From assembly GCA_027080445.1 (NCBI GenBank), contig JALWRY010000262.1, positions 1-19,368 of the forward strand: a stretch of 19,368 nt of DNA. Direction: 5' to 3'. Made by a program: the position numbers and the translations under genes. Origin of the DNA: Thiohalobacter sp. (GTDB taxonomy: Bacteria > Pseudomonadota > Gammaproteobacteria > DSM-19610). Below, one piece after another: positions 1 through 7,379 of the stretch. Under the pieces are notes generated by a model. It was not told the origin of the DNA. It did not search any database and saw nothing but the letters and a program-made list of their open reading frames with translations. Numbering within the stretch: position 1 is the first letter of the stretch; every line of letters begins with the position of its first letter.

Positions 1-1
1 G

Positions 2-844
2 GGCCTGGGCGTAAACCTTCAGTACGCCAGGGCAGAACTGACGCAGGCGATCGATCAAGGCAGCCTGTGTATAGCCAATCAAATTCAGCAAGGCGTACTG
101 CCCGGTACAGCCGCGACGAATTGCGCAGGTCTTGGACTCACCCCCCAGGGTAACGATGCCTTTGCCAAGATCGAGGGGGACGGCTGGGCTGGCGGCATCA
201 ATGTCGGGCTGCTTTACGAGCCCTCCCACGCTACCCGGATTGGGCTGGCCTACCGGTCCCGGATCAATCAGCAACTCACCGGCAATGCCAACTTCAGACG
301 GGTAGACCCGCTTTTCTCGCAAGGCACCTTCCCGATTTTTGTTGATACCAACGTGAATGCTTCCCTCGACCTGCCCCAGTCCATCTCGCTCAGCGCCTAT
401 CACGATCTGAGCGCTCGCTGGGCAGTCATGGCGGACGCCACCTGGACCGGCTGGGACTCCTTTAAGGAACTACGCATCAAGTACGACACCTTCCAGCCTG
501 ACACCGTGACCAACGAAGACTGGAACAACACCATGCGTTATTCGCTTGGCATCAATTACACAGCCAACAATCACTGGACATTCCGCAGCGGCGTTGCCTT
601 TGACCAGAGCCCGATCCCGGACAATCAACACCGGACGGCGCGTATTCCGGGTGAAGACCGCACCTGGGTTTCTGTCGGCGTGGGTTACCAGATGACACAG
701 ACGCTGGGTATCGACATCGGCTACTCGCACCTGTTCGTGAAAGAACCGAAGGTATCGAGTGGTAGCGCGACTTCCGGCACGATCAACGGCGACTACGACG
801 CCAGCGTGGATATCGCCAGCGCGCAACTGGTATGGAATCTCTAG
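2..844 (+). CDS. FadL/OmpP1-family outer-membrane transport protein, 3' part
   Basis: This reading frame is open from the left edge to the TAG at 842-844 and encodes the C-terminal ~280 residues of an outer-membrane beta-barrel; the start lies outside the window. Alternating hydrophobic and polar strands and family-like segments are visible: GVNLQYARAELTQAID at the edge, then GLLYEPSHATRIGLAYRS, RSGVAFDQSPIPDNQHR with PGEDRTW, and SVGVGYQM. These are characteristic of FadL, which carries long-chain fatty acids and other hydrophobic compounds across the outer membrane. The substrate cannot be read here. The protein ends in LVWNL rather than the usual terminal Phe or Trp of a barrel strand. The gene converges on tusA and ends just before a shared terminator. 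Family assignment is firm; substrate is unknown. Confidence 0.88.
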   Translation, partial: GLGVNLQYARAELTQAIDQGSLCIANQIQQGVLPGTAATNCAGLGLTPQGNDAFAKIEGDGWAGGINVGLLYEPSHATRIGLAYRSRINQQLTGNANFRRVDPLFSQGTFPIFVDTNVNASLDLPQSISLSAYHDLSARWAVMADATWTGWDSFKELRIKYDTFQPDTVTNEDWNNTMRYSLGINYTANNHWTFRSGVAFDQSPIPDNQHRTARIPGEDRTWVSVGVGYQMTQTLGIDIGYSHLFVKEPKVSSGSATSGTINGDYDASVDIASAQLVWNL

Positions 845-874
845 GGATTTAACCAGAGATTTTATGGTGGCAAT

Positions 875-911
875 AAAAAAGCGGCGCCGGTTTTCCGGCG
901 CCGCTTTTTTT
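875..911. terminator. Bidirectional intrinsic terminator between fadL and tusA
   Basis: A perfect 10-bp stem (gcggcgccgg at 881-890 with ccggcgccgc at 895-904) closes a TTTT loop. It is followed by seven T on the plus strand (905-911) and preceded by six A (875-880), which read as a U-tract on the minus strand. It can therefore end both the fadL transcript and the convergent tusA transcript. Confidence 0.93.
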
Positions 912-927
912 ATGAATCCGGCTCAGC

Positions 928-1158
928 TTACGCTTTCTTGATCAGAAACTCGTATTTGCCGCCAGCTTCCTTGGATTCGATCAGCTCGTTGCCCGTCTGC
1001 TTGGCAAAGGCTTCAAAATCTTTCACAGAACCCGGGTCCGTAGCGATAATGTGCAGCACCTTACCGCTATCCAGTGTTCCGAGTGCCTTTTTCGCGCGCA
1101 AAATCGGCAATGGGCAGTTCAGGCCGGATGCGTCTAATTCTTCGTCAAAATTTGCCAT
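928..1158 (-). CDS. tusA: TusA-family sulfurtransferase (sulfur carrier)
   Basis: The 76-residue protein has the single-domain TusA/SirA/YeeD fold signature. The CPLP motif at residues 15-18 (SGLNCPLPILRAKKAL) places the persulfide-carrying Cys15 at the start of helix 1, and the TDPGSVKDFEAF and YEFLIKKA segments are family-typical. TusA proteins accept sulfane sulfur from rhodaneses or IscS and pass it on: to TusBCD in 2-thiouridine formation, or in sulfur oxidisers to DsrEFH or sHdr proteins. With a sox cluster 2 kb away, the dissimilatory role is the better guess (inference). The start is supported by AAGGAG (1168-1173) nine bases upstream of ATG. The gene appears monocistronic, with its own promoter and terminator. 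Confidence 0.93.
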   Translation of the reverse strand: MANFDEELDASGLNCPLPILRAKKALGTLDSGKVLHIIATDPGSVKDFEAFAKQTGNELIESKEAGGKYEFLIKKA

Positions 1159-1222
1159 CGTAAAGTGCTCCTTAACGTGTGTTCTAAAGTAAACGATTGG
1201 TGGTCAGACTCGAAGGCCCGTA

Positions 1223-1251
1223 CTTATAAGGTAAGTCACCGGCAAACGCAA
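1223..1251 (-). promoter_or_regulatory. Candidate sigma-70 promoter of tusA
   Basis: On the minus strand TTGCGT (1246-1251) and TATAAG (1223-1228) are separated by exactly 17 bases. The -10 matches consensus at 5 of 6 positions, the -35 only at 3 of 6. The expected start site is about 60 bases before the tusA ATG. Confidence 0.5.
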
Positions 1252-1260
1252 GCAAAAAGC

Positions 1261-1293
1261 GCCTGAATATCCCATTCTGGATAGCTGTCAGGC
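1261..1293. repeat. Imperfect inverted repeat upstream of tusA
   Basis: Outer arms gcctga (1261-1266) and tcaggc (1288-1293) and inner arms tatcc (1268-1272) and ggata (1279-1283) can form one hairpin with an asymmetric internal loop. It lies just upstream of the tusA -35 element and has no T-run, so a regulatory site is likelier than a terminator. Function is unknown. Confidence 0.4.
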
Positions 1294-1370
1294 TTCACCT
1301 CAAACACTGCAAATTAATGATCAGGCGGAAACTTTTCGATTTATTTCCCATCATACCTGGCGAAGCGTCT

Positions 1371-1393
1371 TGATACAGTAATGCCCTGTATCA
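1371..1393. promoter_or_regulatory. Perfect dyad, operator-like
   Basis: TGATACAG (1371-1378) and CTGTATCA (1386-1393) form a perfect 8-bp inverted repeat around a 7-base spacer. It lies about 155 bases upstream of the bepA ATG. The size and symmetry fit a dimeric regulator's operator. It is not a LexA box, since the half-site orientation is reversed. The cognate regulator is unknown. Confidence 0.45.
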
Positions 1394-1547
1394 CAAGCAC
1401 CATTCCAGTTACATTAGAAGCTCCTAATATTTTTCGACCACCTGCCAGCCCCCCGGTACTTACCCACAAAGCCATGTGCGCTCACTCAGACAATTTGTCA
1501 AAACATATCTTGGCGCTCGTGCGACACTGGGTTATTCTGCCCGACGC

Positions 1548-2987
1548 ATGATACGCCGCGCCCTTCAGATTCTTGTCCTGACCCTGTTCCCCCTGCAGTT
1601 CTCCCACGGAGAGACTTCCGCCAACCAGCTGCCGGATTTCGGTGACTCCAGTGGCGCACTGATTTCACCGGTCCAGGAACAGGCGCTTGGCGAGGCATTC
1701 ATGCGCAGCGTGCGCAGCCAGGTAAAGCTGATAAGCGATCCGAACATTACCCGGTATATCAGCCGTCTCGGCGCCCGCCTTGTCGCCAACAGCGACACAC
1801 CCAACTACCCGTTCACCTTTTTTGTTGTGGACGACCCCTCGATCAATGCTTTCGCCGGACCGGGCGGCTATATCGGGGTACACACAGGACTCCTGCTGGC
1901 CACCGAGAATGAAAGTGAACTGGCCGGCGTCATGGCCCATGAAATCTCCCACGTCACCCAGCGCCACCTGCTGCGCGCCTACGAGTCCGCGCAACAACTC
2001 AGCCTGCCCACGGCAGCCGCCACCATAGCGGCGATCCTGCTGGGTGTGGCAAGCGGCAGCGCCGATGCCGGTATTGCCGCAGCCACTGCCGTGCAGGCCG
2101 GCAGCATCCAGCAACAGCTGAATTTTACCCGCGCCAACGAGAAAGAAGCGGACCGTATCGGCATTCAGACACTCGCACGCTCCGGTATCGACCCCTTTGG
2201 CATGCCGACATTCTTCGAACGGCTGTACCAGACGACGCGTCTGTACGGCGCTTCCAGCATCCCCGAATTTCTCAGCACTCACCCGGTTACGACCGATCGT
2301 ATTGCGGAATCCAGAGCGCGCGCTGCAAAATACGGCCACAGCAAGGAACGCGACACACTGGAATTTGAGCTGATAAAAATGCGCCTGGCTGTCCAGCATA
2401 CCCGCACCCCCGGGCGCATGCTGCGCGGTCTCCAGGCCGAAAAAGGCCCGGCACAACGCTATGGCATTGCCCTGGCCGACTGGCGTATCGGCAAAAAAGC
2501 CGACGCGCGCAGACAGCTTGTCCGACTCAGGAAATCCGACCCGGACCGCATCCTTTACCGCACCACCCTCGCCCGCCTGCTCATGGACGAGGGCAAAACC
2601 CGTGAAGGACTCAAACTCTTCGAGGACACCCTGCGCCTCTATCCCGGCGACCCGGTCGTTGGGCAGTATTATGCCGAGGCCCTGCTCCTGGCCAACAAGG
2701 CCGGCAAGGCACGCGAGCTTATCCTGATGCTGTTGCATGATGAGCACGCGCGCACCGTGCCAATCTACAAGCTCTGGGCCCGCGCCACCAGCATTGCCGG
2801 GCCAGCCTGGGAGACGCGCTTCGCCTCCGCCGAACTGTACGCGATGACCGGCAACCTGCCCCTTGCCATTGACCAGCTCAACCAGGCGCTGAAACTCAAG
2901 GGGCTGAACGATTATGACCGCGCCAGGGTTCAGGCCAGGCTGCATGATTTCAAATCGCTCCTCGCCAAGCGCAAGGAACGGGAATAA
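1548..2987 (+). CDS. bepA: BepA/YfgC-type periplasmic M48 metalloprotease with TPR domain
   Basis: Started at ATG 1548, the protein has 479 residues, close to E. coli BepA (487). Residues 1-21 form a signal peptide (two Arg, then a Leu-rich core, ending near SHG). The zinc site HEISH is at residues 131-135. The third ligand lies in NEKEAD (Glu198), and His245 in FLSTHPV matches the regulatory His246 described for BepA. The C-terminal ~200 residues form TPR-like helical pairs (ADARRQLVRLRKSDPDR; EDTLRLYPGDPVVGQYYAEAL). BepA checks outer-membrane assembly at the BAM complex and degrades stalled LptD. The frame extends 24 codons upstream to a GTG, but that extension lacks export features. No clear ribosome site precedes the ATG. 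BepA is firm as a family; an identical role is inferred. Confidence 0.9.
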   Translation: MIRRALQILVLTLFPLQFSHGETSANQLPDFGDSSGALISPVQEQALGEAFMRSVRSQVKLISDPNITRYISRLGARLVANSDTPNYPFTFFVVDDPSINAFAGPGGYIGVHTGLLLATENESELAGVMAHEISHVTQRHLLRAYESAQQLSLPTAAATIAAILLGVASGSADAGIAAATAVQAGSIQQQLNFTRANEKEADRIGIQTLARSGIDPFGMPTFFERLYQTTRLYGASSIPEFLSTHPVTTDRIAESRARAAKYGHSKERDTLEFELIKMRLAVQHTRTPGRMLRGLQAEKGPAQRYGIALADWRIGKKADARRQLVRLRKSDPDRILYRTTLARLLMDEGKTREGLKLFEDTLRLYPGDPVVGQYYAEALLLANKAGKARELILMLLHDEHARTVPIYKLWARATSIAGPAWETRFASAELYAMTGNLPLAIDQLNQALKLKGLNDYDRARVQARLHDFKSLLAKRKERE

Positions 2988-3082
2988 AACGGCGACAAAC
3001 CCCGTCTTCGCGCTTGTGGACTGACAAAGTACCTGGTCCGGGACAACCGGTTTCCGGCCGTTCAATGCCCACGGGGCTTGCT

Positions 3083-3111
3083 TTGACTCCCTGGAAACAG
3101 GGGTCTATAGT
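3083..3111 (+). promoter_or_regulatory. Sigma-70 promoter of the sox operon
   Basis: TTGACT (3083-3088), a 17-base spacer and TATAGT (3106-3111) match consensus at 5 of 6 positions each. This leaves a leader of about 85 bases before soxX. The spacer itself holds a small palindrome, CCCTG-GAAA-CAGGG (3089-3102), positioned where a bound regulator would interfere with polymerase. Confidence 0.75.
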
Positions 3112-3202
3112 CGCGAAAGCTTTAGGATTATTGCAGGTAAAAAAACCGTCAGGTCACTGATACAACAACCACTCTGAAAGCGCATTGTAAGGAGGATCAA
3201 AG

Positions 3203-3583
3203 ATGCGGAAATTTCCCGGCATCCTGAAAACAGCAAGCTCTGTGCTGGCGATTGCGGGCAGCCTCGCGTTGTTACCCGTCACCGGCAACGCGGCCGAAGC
3301 ACAAACGGCTTCCGTCACCGAACAGGGAAAAGCCCTGGCGTTCAATCGCAAAAAAGGCAACTGCCTCGCCTGCCACCAGATAGAAGGTGGCAAACTGGCC
3401 GGCAACATCGGCCCACCCCTCGTCTCAATGAAGGCGCGTTTCCCGGATAAAGCCAAACTACGCGCCCAGATCTGGGATGCAACACGCGCCAATCCCAACA
3501 CCATCATGCCGCCTTTCGGTCGTAACAAGATCCTCAGTGAAGGCGAGATCGATAAAATTGTTGAATTTATCTACACGCTGTAA
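3203..3583 (+). CDS. soxX: SoxX, monoheme c-type cytochrome of SoxAX
   Basis: The 126-residue protein starts with a Sec signal peptide (hydrophobic residues 12-27, cleavage near GNA-AEA) and carries one heme c site, CLACH, at residues 54-58. Met102 in NTIMPPFG is the expected sixth ligand. The C-terminal helix LSEGEIDKIVEFIYTL is typical of class I cytochromes c. SoxX pairs with SoxA in the periplasm and passes on the electrons released when thiosulfate is coupled to the SoxYZ carrier. AAGGAGG (3189-3195) lies seven bases before the ATG, a near-ideal ribosome site. It is the first gene of the operon, directly behind the sox promoter; soxY follows after 30 bases. Confidence 0.96.
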   Translation: MRKFPGILKTASSVLAIAGSLALLPVTGNAAEAQTASVTEQGKALAFNRKKGNCLACHQIEGGKLAGNIGPPLVSMKARFPDKAKLRAQIWDATRANPNTIMPPFGRNKILSEGEIDKIVEFIYTL

Positions 3584-3613
3584 AGGCGTGAAGTTCAATC
3601 AGGAGAGATACCA

Positions 3614-4087
3614 GTGATTAACATGAAACGCAGAACCTTCCTGAAAGGCTCCGTAGCTGCCAGCGCGGTAAGCGCCGCCGTGGGTGTGGGCCTGTTGACC
3701 CCGCGCGCCGTTCTCGCCGCCTGGCCAACCAACGCCTTCAAGGCAACCAGCGTAGACGCTGCGCTCGATGCACTCGATGGTACACACGCAGCGGCAAACT
3801 CGGACAAGGTTCAGATCGATGCGCCTGACCTGGGTGAAAACAGTGCCGTGGTTCCTGTCAAGATCTACAGCCAGCTGGACAACATCGAGTCCATGAGCAT
3901 TATCGTCGAGAAAAACGTCAACCCACTGGCGGCCTCTTTTGTACTTGGCCCCGGGGTAGAAGGTTTTATCAACACCCGTATCAAAATGGCCAAAACCTCT
4001 AACGTGATTGCCGTCGTCAAGGCAGGCGGCAAACTGTACAGCGCGAAGAAAGAGGTCAAGATCACCATCGGCGGTTGCGGCGGTTAA
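3614..4087 (+). CDS. soxY: SoxY, sulfur-carrying subunit of SoxYZ
   Basis: This 157-residue protein ends in GGCGG, the swinging-arm motif of SoxY, so Cys155 carries the thiosulfate-derived sulfur chain during Sox catalysis. The N-terminus holds a twin-arginine signal (KRRTFLKG, residues 5-12, a hydrophobic stretch, then cleavage near VLA-AW), indicating folded export with its partner SoxZ. A GTG start at 3614 is preferred because AGGAG (3601-3605) lies eight bases upstream. The ATG at 3623 would have a 17-base spacing. Both starts keep the Tat motif. It lies between soxX and soxZ, with 23 bases to soxZ. Confidence 0.96.
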   Translation: MINMKRRTFLKGSVAASAVSAAVGVGLLTPRAVLAAWPTNAFKATSVDAALDALDGTHAAANSDKVQIDAPDLGENSAVVPVKIYSQLDNIESMSIIVEKNVNPLAASFVLGPGVEGFINTRIKMAKTSNVIAVVKAGGKLYSAKKEVKITIGGCGG

Positions 4088-4110
4088 CCAGGATTTCAGA
4101 GGAAAGCACT

Positions 4111-4422
4111 ATGTCAACTATCAAAATTCGGGCAAAAGCCGGCGGCAAGGTCACCAAGGTCAGCGCGCTGATCGACCACCCCATGGAAACCGGCATGCGT
4201 AAAAACAAGAAAACGGGCAAGAAGATTCCTGCTCATTTCATCCAGGAAGTGGTATGCGAACTGAACGGCGTCGTTGTGCTGACAGCACTGTGGGGTCCCG
4301 CGGTCTCGAAGCGTCCGTTCCTGCAGTTCAAGCTTGATAACGCCAAAAAAGGCGACACGATCAAGCTGAGCTGGGTCGATAACAAGGGCGAGAAAGACTC
4401 CGCCGAGGCCAAGATTGCCTGA
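4111..4422 (+). CDS. soxZ: SoxZ, partner subunit of the SoxYZ carrier
   Basis: The 103-residue protein has the compact immunoglobulin-like SoxZ sequence: STIKIRAKAGGKVTKV, HPMETGMRKNKKTGKKIPAHFI, then PFLQFKLDNAKKGDTIKLSW. It has no signal peptide, as expected for a protein co-exported as a complex with the Tat-targeted SoxY. SoxYZ presents sulfur intermediates to SoxAX, SoxB and, where present, SoxCD. ATG 4111 is chosen because AGAGGA (4098-4103) stands seven bases upstream and the homologous region begins there. An in-frame extension to 4075 overlaps soxY and adds no conserved residues. Confidence 0.96.
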   Translation: MSTIKIRAKAGGKVTKVSALIDHPMETGMRKNKKTGKKIPAHFIQEVVCELNGVVVLTALWGPAVSKRPFLQFKLDNAKKGDTIKLSWVDNKGEKDSAEAKIA

Positions 4423-4474
4423 TTCCATTCAGGCCATCCAACCGACTACCACCTATACCGGAGGCAGACAAATT

Positions 4475-5311
4475 ATGAAAAAACTGCTCACTATTGCCGC
4501 AACGCTTGGTCTGATGTGTACTGGATCAATCGCGGTTCAGGCCAGCCCACAGCAGGACCTGAAAGCATTCCGCAGCTATTTTGCCAAACGCTTCCCCGAT
4601 GTTCCCTTCCAGGAATTTGCCAATGGCGTGTACGCCATTGACAAGGCATCGCGGGCACAATGGGAATCCATCGAGGAATTTCCACCTTACGAACTCAGTG
4701 TCGACAAAGGCAAGGCACTGTTTGAAAAACCCTTCAAAAACGGCAAGACCTACGCCAGCTGCTTCCGCAACGGCGGCATCGGCATCAAGCAGGACTATCC
4801 CTACTTCGATACCGCCAGCGGCGAAGTCGTTACCCTGGAAGGTGCAATCAATGCCTGCCGGGTCAAAAACGGCGAGAAGCCGCTGGGCTGGAAAAAAGGC
4901 AAGATCGCCGATATTTCCGCCTACATGGCCTACACGTCACGTGGCAACAAGATCAACGTCAAAATTCCGTCTGATCCTCGTGCGATCGCGGCCTACGAAC
5001 AGGGCAAGAACTTTTTCTACGCCAAGCGTGGCCAGCTGAACATGTCCTGTGCCGATTGCCACCAGTGGAATGCCGGTAACCGTATTCGTGCCGACCTGTT
5101 GAGTCCGGCACTCGGACACGTTACCCATTTCCCGGTATACCGTTCCAAATGGGGCGCACTGGGCACATTGCACCGGCGTTACGGCGGCTGTAACAAGCAG
5201 GTTCGCTTCAAGCCCTTCAAGGCCCAGAGCCCGGAGTACAAGACACTGGAGTACTTCGAAAGCTATATGAGCAACGGCCTGAAACTCAACGGCCCGGGCG
5301 CTCGCAAGTAA
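4475..5311 (+). CDS. soxA: SoxA, c-type cytochrome subunit of SoxAX (monoheme type)
   Basis: The 278-residue protein has a signal peptide (cleavage near VQA-SPQ) and two cytochrome-like domains. Only the C-terminal domain has a heme site, CADCH at residues 192-196. Cys239 in RRYGGCNKQVR is the conserved catalytic cysteine that ligates this heme, usually as a persulfide. At the first-heme position the sequence is YASCFRNGG, without CxxCH; Cys96 and Cys128 may form the disulfide known from monoheme SoxA proteins. SoxAX joins thiosulfate to SoxY-Cys. ATG 4475 follows GGAGG (4460-4464) and begins the signal peptide; an upstream in-frame start at 4415 overlaps soxZ and is unlikely. An intrinsic terminator follows the gene. 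Confidence 0.96.
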   Translation: MKKLLTIAATLGLMCTGSIAVQASPQQDLKAFRSYFAKRFPDVPFQEFANGVYAIDKASRAQWESIEEFPPYELSVDKGKALFEKPFKNGKTYASCFRNGGIGIKQDYPYFDTASGEVVTLEGAINACRVKNGEKPLGWKKGKIADISAYMAYTSRGNKINVKIPSDPRAIAAYEQGKNFFYAKRGQLNMSCADCHQWNAGNRIRADLLSPALGHVTHFPVYRSKWGALGTLHRRYGGCNKQVRFKPFKAQSPEYKTLEYFESYMSNGLKLNGPGARK

Positions 5312-5327
5312 CTGCCAGTCAAGCCTG

Positions 5328-5355
5328 AAAGCCCGGTCATCGACCGGGCTTTTTT
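5328..5355 (+). terminator. Intrinsic terminator between soxA and soxB
   Basis: Eight-base-pair stem gcccggtc (5331-5338) with gaccgggc (5342-5349), a 3-base loop and a run of six T (5350-5355). It lies 17 bases after the soxA stop and about 90 bases before soxB, both on the same strand. I see no convincing new sigma-70 promoter in the 89 bases that follow, so soxB may depend on read-through. Confidence 0.88.
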
Positions 5356-5444
5356 GTTTCCGGCAATCGGAATAAACTCCCCGAACTGACGTCTTTCCAG
5401 AAACCCCGTCAAACCGCTCAAACATCAACCCCGGGAAAACCAGC

Positions 5445-7190
5445 ATGAACATCAGTCGCCGTGAATTTCTCCAGATGCTCGCCGTTGCCAGCGCCTCAGG
5501 CATTTCGCTGAGTGGCTGCGATTCAGACAAAGCCCCCGCTTCAGCCGGTGTAGCAAACAAGCCGGGGCCACTTGAACCCTACGAAATGCTGCCCTATGGC
5601 AATGTTTCGCTGATGCACTACACAGACTGTCACGCACAATTGCAGCCAATCTACTTCCGGGAGCCGAATATCAACCTGGGTATTGGCAACATGCGCGGCA
5701 AACCGCCACATATGGTCGGCGATAAATTCCTCGCCTACTACGGCATCAAGCCCGGCTCCCGCGAGGCCTATGCCTTCACCTACCTGAACTTTACCGAGGC
5801 GGCGAAAAAGTTCGGTAAGGTCGGCGGTTTCTCACACTTTGCCACGCTACTGAAAAAAGTCCGCGCACAACGCCCGGGGGCGCTGCTGCTGGACGGTGGC
5901 GACACCTGGCAAGGCTCGGGTACTGCCTACTGGACCAAGGCCCAGGATATGGTCGATGCCCAGAAGCTGATCGGCGTGGACATCATGACCGCCCACTGGG
6001 AAATGACCTATGGCGCCGACCGCGTGACTGAAATTATCGAGAAGGATTTCAAGGGCAAGATCGATTTCGTCGCCCAGAACATTTTCAATAACGAATGGGA
6101 AGAACCTGTCTTCAAGCCGTACGTGATCAAGGAAATCAACGGGGTGCCGACCGCCATCATCGGCCAGGCTTTCCCTTACACCCCCATCGCCAATCCCCGC
6201 TACATGATCCCGGACTGGAGCTTCGGCATCCGCGATGATCGTATGCAGAAAATGGTCGACAAGGCGCGCGGTGAAGGCGCCCAGGTGGTCATTCTCCTGT
6301 CCCACAACGGTATGGATGTCGACCTCAAAATGGCCTCGCGGGTAACCGGTATCGACGCCATCATGGGCGGCCACACCCACGACGCCATCCCGCGCCCGGT
6401 CATTGTCGATAACGCCGGCGGCAAGACACTGGTGACCAATGCCGGCTCGAATGGCAAGTTCCTTGCCGTACTCGACCTGGATGTGCGCAACGGCAAGGTA
6501 CAGGGCTACCGCTACCACCTGATGCCGATCTTCTCCAACCTGCTGGAGCCGGACGCCGAGATGGAAGCCCATATCAACAAGGTTCGCGCGCCCTACAAGG
6601 ACAAACTGGCCGAGAAACTGGCGGTCACGGATGAACTGCTGTATCGCCGGGGGAACTTCAACGGTACATTCGACCAGTTGATTTGCGACGCATTGATGGA
6701 TGTCCAGGGCGCCGAGATCGCCCTGTCACCCGGCTTCCGCTGGGGCGTAAGCGTCTTGCCAGGCGAGGCGATTACCTTTGACCACGTCATGACACAGACG
6801 GCCATCACCTACCCGACCGTAACGCTCAACAACACCAAGGGGAGCCGCATCAAGGAAATCCTCGAGGACGTGGCCGACAACCTGTTCAACAAGGACCCCT
6901 ACTACCAGCAGGGCGGCGATATGGTGCGTGTGGGCGGGCTGAAATACAGCATTGACCCTGACGCCAGCATAGGCTCACGCATCAGCGACATGGAACTCGA
7001 CGGCAAGCCGATCAGCGCCGACAAGGAATACTCGGTTGCCGGCTGGGCCAGCGTCGGACAACCCCTGGAAGGCAAGCCGATCTGGGATGTCGTCAGTGAG
7101 TACCTGCGTGACAAAAAGACTATCTCGCACCTGGAACTCAACCAGCCGCTGATCAAGGGTGCAAAAGGCAACCCGGGGTATGAGGCCTGA
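5445..7190 (+). CDS. soxB: SoxB, thiosulfohydrolase
   Basis: The 581-residue protein belongs to the metallophosphoesterase/5'-nucleotidase fold. Metal-site motifs are in order: HYTDCHAQ (Asp61, His63), LLLDGGDTWQGSGT (Asp150, Asp153), MTAHWEMTYG (His184), ILLSHNGMD and MGGHTHD. SoxB hydrolyses the terminal sulfone of SoxY-bound thiosulfate, releasing sulfate, and uses two Mn ions. Export is by Tat (SRREFLQML, residues 4-12). The signal ends in LSGC with Cys25 as possible lipid attachment site, so it may be a membrane-bound lipoprotein. The ribosome site is weak (cccgggaaaa). It lies behind a terminator but in line with soxXYZA. No soxCD follows. Confidence 0.97.
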   Translation: MNISRREFLQMLAVASASGISLSGCDSDKAPASAGVANKPGPLEPYEMLPYGNVSLMHYTDCHAQLQPIYFREPNINLGIGNMRGKPPHMVGDKFLAYYGIKPGSREAYAFTYLNFTEAAKKFGKVGGFSHFATLLKKVRAQRPGALLLDGGDTWQGSGTAYWTKAQDMVDAQKLIGVDIMTAHWEMTYGADRVTEIIEKDFKGKIDFVAQNIFNNEWEEPVFKPYVIKEINGVPTAIIGQAFPYTPIANPRYMIPDWSFGIRDDRMQKMVDKARGEGAQVVILLSHNGMDVDLKMASRVTGIDAIMGGHTHDAIPRPVIVDNAGGKTLVTNAGSNGKFLAVLDLDVRNGKVQGYRYHLMPIFSNLLEPDAEMEAHINKVRAPYKDKLAEKLAVTDELLYRRGNFNGTFDQLICDALMDVQGAEIALSPGFRWGVSVLPGEAITFDHVMTQTAITYPTVTLNNTKGSRIKEILEDVADNLFNKDPYYQQGGDMVRVGGLKYSIDPDASIGSRISDMELDGKPISADKEYSVAGWASVGQPLEGKPIWDVVSEYLRDKKTISHLELNQPLIKGAKGNPGYEA

Positions 7191-7196
7191 GAGAAA

Positions 7197-7327
7197 GCCC
7201 GAAGAGCTGCCGAGGGCGCTGCGCGCTTCCTGAAGAACTTATCTCGTCATTGCACCCCAAGAGTACTTCCTCAGGATGTCTTCGCCATCCTTCAGGGCGC
7301 GAGCGCAGCGCGGCAACCTCTTCGGGT
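7197..7327. repeat. Long imperfect inverted repeat downstream of soxB
   Basis: The left arm (about 7197-7236, beginning agcccgaagagctgccg) and the right arm (about 7284-7327, ending gcggcaacctcttcgggtct) are imperfect reverse complements over about 40 bases: both carry CCCGAAGAG, a TGCCG block, CGCTGCGC and CCTGAAG. The region between them also contains a small dyad around caggatg and catcctt. It could fold into a long stem at the end of the soxB transcript. No ORF of interest is present. Confidence 0.6.
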
Positions 7328-7379
7328 CTGGCGCTAACCTGACGGAGATTACCACGTCGCTCCGCTCCTCGTAATGACG
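7245..7379. repeat. REP-like dispersed repeat next to tRNA-Lys
   Basis: The minus-strand sequence beginning CGTCATTACGAGGAGCGG at 7379 and continuing to AATCTC at 7345 closely resembles a palindromic repeat I recall from many proteobacterial genomes (CGTCATTGCGAG...GGCAATCTC type). A second, inverted copy of its tip, cgtcattgc, stands at 7245-7253, so the element may be a two-headed unit of about 135 bases overlapping the long inverted repeat. Copy number in the genome cannot be judged from one window. Confidence 0.6.

Larger units (their letters stand above)
1159..1547. other. Gene-free region between divergent tusA and bepA
   Basis: About 390 bases with no credible ORF; the reading frame of the protease can be extended to a GTG at 1476, but a signal peptide begins only at ATG 1548. 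The region holds a tusA promoter, an imperfect hairpin (1261-1293) and a perfect dyad (1371-1393). A weak sigma-70 match for bepA is ttggcg (1510-1515), 17 bases, tattct (1533-1538); this would give an almost leaderless mRNA. Another poor match has taatat near 1425. I do not trust either bepA promoter. Confidence 0.6.

Noticed and set aside
1665..3065. 466-codon open frame on the minus strand across bepA
   Set aside because: It is antisense to a protein with a complete M48 active site, has no recognisable domains and reflects GC-rich codon usage of bepA.
5847..6572. 241-codon open frame on the minus strand within soxB
   Set aside because: Shadow of soxB, whose metal-binding motifs span the same bases.
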